A DNA stretch of 64,000 nt from contig JAUJYN010000012.1 of the NCBI GenBank assembly GCA_030737835.1, positions 11,642,729-11,706,728 on the forward strand. The letters are read 5' to 3'. The stretch is from Acorus gramineus (Eukaryota; Streptophyta; Magnoliopsida; Acorales; Acoraceae). The position numbers and the translations under genes are program-made. Positions 60,270 through 64,000 of this stretch are shown here, one piece after another. Positions within the stretch are counted from its first letter, which is position 1. Each line of letters opens with the position of its first letter. The notes below the pieces were generated by a model. It was not told the origin of the DNA and ran no database searches. It saw only the letters and a list, made by a program, of their open reading frames with translations.

Positions 60270-62660
60270 TCAACATACAATTGATATACTTGTGTTATAC
60301 AGTTCATATGTATCTTGTCTGATGAGATCTTTGGGCAGATGATGTATAAAATTATTTCTGGAGGTGCATCACGCCTTTGATGTGTAAACATGAAAAGTAA
60401 AGCTCAATGTAGTCTTGAGATTTTTTTCCTGCTGATTATTTTGATATTAAATTAAATATCTCTGATTTAATAGACATTTTTCTGTTGGCTTTATTGTTTC
60501 CGTTTCAGATCCTTGTTGGCTTTATTGTTGGCATTAGCATTATTATTTTGAAAATCAATAAGCATTCTTTTTCAGGTTGAGTGGTTTGGTGATTTTTTTT
60601 AGGGGATTATGAAAGAGGCGCAGATTCACTGTGAGTAGTTTGATACGCCATAAAAAGTGGTTTGAGTCATTTGAATTATTACATAAATTCGTTTAGGTTT
60701 GAATGGTCAATCTTATTTTTAACATAAATGCTAGGCAGCGTTTGGTTGTATGATTGAGTAGTTTTTGTGTTTGTAGGAAACTGTTTTTGTAGTCGTGCAA
60801 TCAAACAGTTTGACTGTAACAGTTTTCTGTGAACAGATTTCAAGTAAATAATGTTAAAAAATTATGATTTTCATAAGCTTGATGGATGAACTTCTTGCAG
60901 AATGCGTAATCAAATGCACCCTAAGTATATGCCTTGCATGCCTCGTTGTCCAACGGACAGTGCTCACCAGAAATTAGATGTTAGATCTGGAATGCTAAAG
61001 GATCTCTCCGTTGGCCTCCTGTTTCTATTTGCGCACTTCACTAACAAAAGAATTGACATGATCTATACTAGCGGTGTAAAACGGAGAAGGTCGGCCCAAC
61101 ACATCCCTCTGTGCTAACCCAGCAAGCAGCAAGCTAACAGGGCGTGCTGTGCTAGCCTGGTAGGCCAAACCGGTCATGCCTATTTACAGGCCAGGCCAAC
61201 AAGTCAGCCTGTAAAAATGGTCTATGTTATTTTTTTAAATAATATTTTTTAATTTAATATTTAATTGTTTCATATTTATATATTTAATTGTTGAAATTTG
61301 ATTAACGTATTACTTTATTTTTAATTTAAGTTAGAATTATAAAATTTATATTGTTAGTATTAATTTTTAAGTTAAAAGCGATAAAACGAATGAATTGAAA
61401 ATATAGTTTTAAGAAAATAAATTTTAAAAAATTATTAATCTATATGAAAACACATAAGAGAATATAAATATTTCTTTTATTGAATATTGAATTCATTGAA
61501 TACATCAATATTAATTAAATAAATGAATAAGAAATAATACATCGGTTATTAAAAATAATTTGGCCTGACTAATAGGCCGTGCTAGAAATGACACAATGGG
61601 CCATGGGCCGGCCAAGAGTGTGGCCCATCTCCTTTTACACATATAGTCTCTGCACTTCATTGTAATATATATTTCTTTTTTTTTTAAAGAAATATATAAT
61701 TCAATTAAATATTATTTTAAAAAAATAAAAAATGGTGCGGACTGAAGTTGAATGCGTGCTGTTACACAGTTTTTTTCTATTCCCATATGTGTTGATAGAA
61801 AATTAATGATGCATATACTTACATTAATGAGATATATGGTTTGATAATTTTTTTTAACATTTTTAATAAATGCATCCATGCAATTTATTGAAATATATGT
61901 TTTATTTTTTTATAAAAACATATATTTCATTAGATGAAACATTAAAATTAGAAATGCAGCTGTACTTAACATTATCCGAACCCGAAATTGAAAACACAAC
62001 TGAATCTAAGATTTTTTTAAAAATAGTCTAATGACATATATGTTTTGATAAAAAATTTCATAACAAATTAAATGCTATCATTTTTAACGAATGTAAAAAA
62101 AAAAAAACAAGTTATATAACTTACCAAACATTAATGAGATATATAGTTTGATAATGTTTTTTACATTTTTTGTAAATGCATGTATGCAATTCATTGAAAT
62201 ATATGTTTCATTTTTTATAAAAGCATATATTTCATTAGATGAAATATTAAAACTAGAAATGCAGCTGTACTTAACATTATCCGAACCCGAAATTGAAAAC
62301 ACAACTGAATCTAAGATTTTTTTAAAAATAGTCTCATCTAATGACATATATGTTTTGATAAAAAATTTCATAACAAATTGAATGCTATCATTTTTAACGA
62401 ATGTAAAAAAAAAAAACAAGTTATATAACTTACCAAGGAATTATATATATATCACTATATGATTATGAAAGTATATATATACAAGGAAGTATATATAAAC
62501 TTTTAGTCCGGTCTGTATGTAATAACAATTTTTTTTAATAAAATCGGACTGTTTTAACATTATTCTTTGCCAAATAAAAGCAACCTTGCCTTAATAATCT
62601 CGGGCCGCAACTCTCACCCGATTAAAGAGTCCAACCCGACCCGTCAGACCCGATTCACCT
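60270..62660. other. Intergenic region between RLF and the bL17 gene
   Basis: It holds the RLF 3' flank, a MITE-like element (about 60731-60922, related to 8255-8495), AT-rich DNA and a near-perfect two-copy tandem duplication (61821-62436). No gene was found. Confidence 0.65.
61821..62436. repeat. Recent tandem duplication, about 305 bp, two copies
   Basis: Copy 1 starts near 61821 (ACATTAATGAGATATATGG) and copy 2 near 62128 (ACATTAATGAGATATATAG). Long identical runs recur, e.g. GCAGCTGTACTTAACATTAT and CCGAACCCGAAATTGAAAAC, offset by 305 bp. Very few differences, so the event is recent. The unit itself derives from a MITE of the GTTACA family. Confidence 0.85.
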
Positions 62661-62666
62661 CCCCAA

Positions 62667-62683
62667 AAACCCTTCTAGGGTTT
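62667..62683. promoter_or_regulatory. Double telobox in the bL17 promoter
   Basis: AAACCCTTCTAGGGTTT, two facing telobox cores 56 bp upstream of the ATG. Teloboxes are characteristic of plant ribosomal-protein promoters and usually lie near the transcription start, which supports the gene call. Confidence 0.6.
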
Positions 62684-62738
62684 CTGCGCTTCCTCTCCCT
62701 CTCGGTGATCTGAAGACGAACAACCTACCTCGTCCGCC

Positions 62739-63090
62739 ATGAGAAAGCTCGGAAGGCCAACAGCCCATCGTCTGTCGATGCTCAGGTACTCGCTTCGTGT
62801 ACCGTCTCTCCTGTCGACCTCCATTTTAGGGTTTTGTAAGAGTTCAGTGAAGGATCCTGATCGATTTTTACGCAGGACGATGGTTTCTCAGCTGGTGAAG
62901 CACGAGCGCATCGAGACCACGGTCGCCAAGGTGCGTCGATCGGTCTCCCACACTTTTTAGGGTTTCGGAAATGTTTGAATCGCAAAATCGTTGAATGCAT
63001 GAGTTTTGTGGGTTTTTTTTTTTTTTTTTGTAAATCCAGGCGAAGGAGTTACGACGTGTGGCTGATCAGATGGTGCAGCTCGGGAAAGAG
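62739..63090 (+). CDS. Ribosomal protein bL17 (organellar type), 5' part only
   Basis: Three coding exons are inside the window: 62739-62785, 62876-62930 and 63040-63090, with GT-AG junctions in phase. They encode about 52 residues: RKLGRPTAHRLSMLR, then TMVSQLVKHERIETTVAK, then AKELRRVADQMVQLGKE. This is the highly conserved N-terminal half of bacterial-type L17 of the large ribosomal subunit (polypeptide-exit side). No long transit peptide precedes it, as in the plant mitochondrial-type L17 family (Arabidopsis At5g09770/At5g64650, from memory). The remaining exons (expected VRGDDVIHKLF-type sequence) are not found up to 64,000, so the gene continues beyond the window. Confidence 0.9.
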
Positions 63091-64000
63091 GTTTGTGGTT
63101 TTACAAGATTTCCATGTGATGTTTCAATGTGGTTGCTGAAATTTGTTAGTCTATATGATGTTAGACAGGCTGGAAATTTTAGTTGGAAGTAGAGAAGAAT
63201 CTTGTATTGGGGAATGTTTAATTGTTCTCTGGATGGGGTAATTGGGATTTAGTATGAAATAGCAAAGGAAGTGGTAAGATGAGGAGTCGTAAATCCAATT
63301 GGATCTTATAAGGGACCTTCACATGATTGAGGTAACTTCTTCTTTTTTCCTTTTTTTTTTTTTTAGTTAACTAATTTGTGGGAGTTAACAAATGGATGCT
63401 TACTAAGCATCTAATTTCAAAAGCAGATTGAAGTGAAAAGCTACTTTTCAAATGGGTTATCAAATGCTTCCTGAGTGGTGAATCTTGTCAAAGTTGGTTT
63501 ATTTTGATGTACTGTCATGGGAGAATCACGTTTTAACACAGTGGCATGGGAAAATCACCTCACGTAGCTATATAAGGAGGCAATTTATTTGGAGTGTGCG
63601 CTATCTGATATTGACTGTTGAGTTGGAAACTAGGCAAGGAAGTTGCCACATTGGAAGTCACTGCATCACCTAGGTGCATCTGGCTATGTATTTCTTCTGG
63701 AGTTATGATTGGATGAAGGATTGTAATGTCCATTTGAAAATGGATGGGAAATTTTGCATATATTCATTTGGATAGGTGGCAGGTGTGAGATGTCCAATGC
63801 TCCATTCAACTTCATGAATATGTGAGTATACTGTGGATTGGTGTGGCCTGATCATGAGCTTATTTCTCCATGACCAATCTTTTTTCACAAAATTGATTTA
63901 GATCCTTTAGGGAAAAAACAAGTTGGCTGAGATCCTTGAGAGAAATTTATAAGTGACTAATTGTTGCCCAGTGAACCTGTTGCATGTTTTCATTGGTGCT
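63091..64000 (+). other. Intron of the bL17 gene, running off the window
   Basis: GTTTGT at 63091 opens an intron with no recognisable exon up to the window end. It is single-copy-looking AT-rich DNA with a poly-T run near 63350. Confidence 0.6.

Overview
This is nuclear genomic DNA from a flowering plant. Six spliced protein-coding genes occupy the window, with short conserved exons, GT-AG introns of up to 6 kb, AT-rich intergenic DNA and many small transposons. Several exons (phytocyanin, sugar transporter) are much more GC-rich than their introns. That hints at a monocot or early-diverging angiosperm, but the sequence alone does not settle the lineage. I found no tRNA, rRNA, CRISPR array or prokaryotic operon.

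Layout, left to right. 1-5.7 kb: gene-free, with Mutator-like MITEs, fold-back repeats and a G-box cluster. 5.85-9.08 kb (+): stellacyanin/mavicyanin-type phytocyanin, 2 exons. 9.64-10.67 kb: 1-kb Mutator-like element. 12.1-16.2 kb (-): H+/hexose symporter of the STP family, 4 exons. 19.7-34.1 kb (-): CLC-d type chloride channel/exchanger, 22 coding exons rebuilt in frame (773 aa). 37.5-41.5 kb (-): sterol C-24 methyltransferase SMT1, 12 exons (343 aa). 41.8-42.7 kb: non-autonomous Mutator-like element sitting on the SMT1 TATA box. 43-49.7 kb: gene-free, with a CACTA transposon end, MITEs and a 46-bp perfect palindrome. 50.0-60.3 kb (+): cytochrome b5-domain protein RLF, 5 coding exons, whose third coding intron holds a decayed antisense Ty1/copia element (54,123-59,035, 5-bp target duplication). 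62.7 kb to the end (+): first three exons of a bL17 ribosomal protein gene that runs off the window.

The genes do not form one pathway. They act in copper redox chemistry at the cell surface, hexose import, endomembrane anion homeostasis, sterol synthesis, lateral-root formation and organellar translation. The neighbourhood phytocyanin / STP / CLC-d matches, from memory, an Arabidopsis chromosome 5 cluster (around At5g26240-At5g26340), and RLF / L17 match another chromosome 5 pair (At5g09680 / At5g09770), so the block looks anciently conserved. I did not find a new multi-gene system. The most notable observations concern transposons and regulatory DNA: the Mutator insertion that duplicated the SMT1 TATA box, complementary GA/TC tracts bracketing phytocyanin exon 1, teloboxes shared by three housekeeping promoters, and a family of Mutator-like MITEs with 9-bp target duplications.
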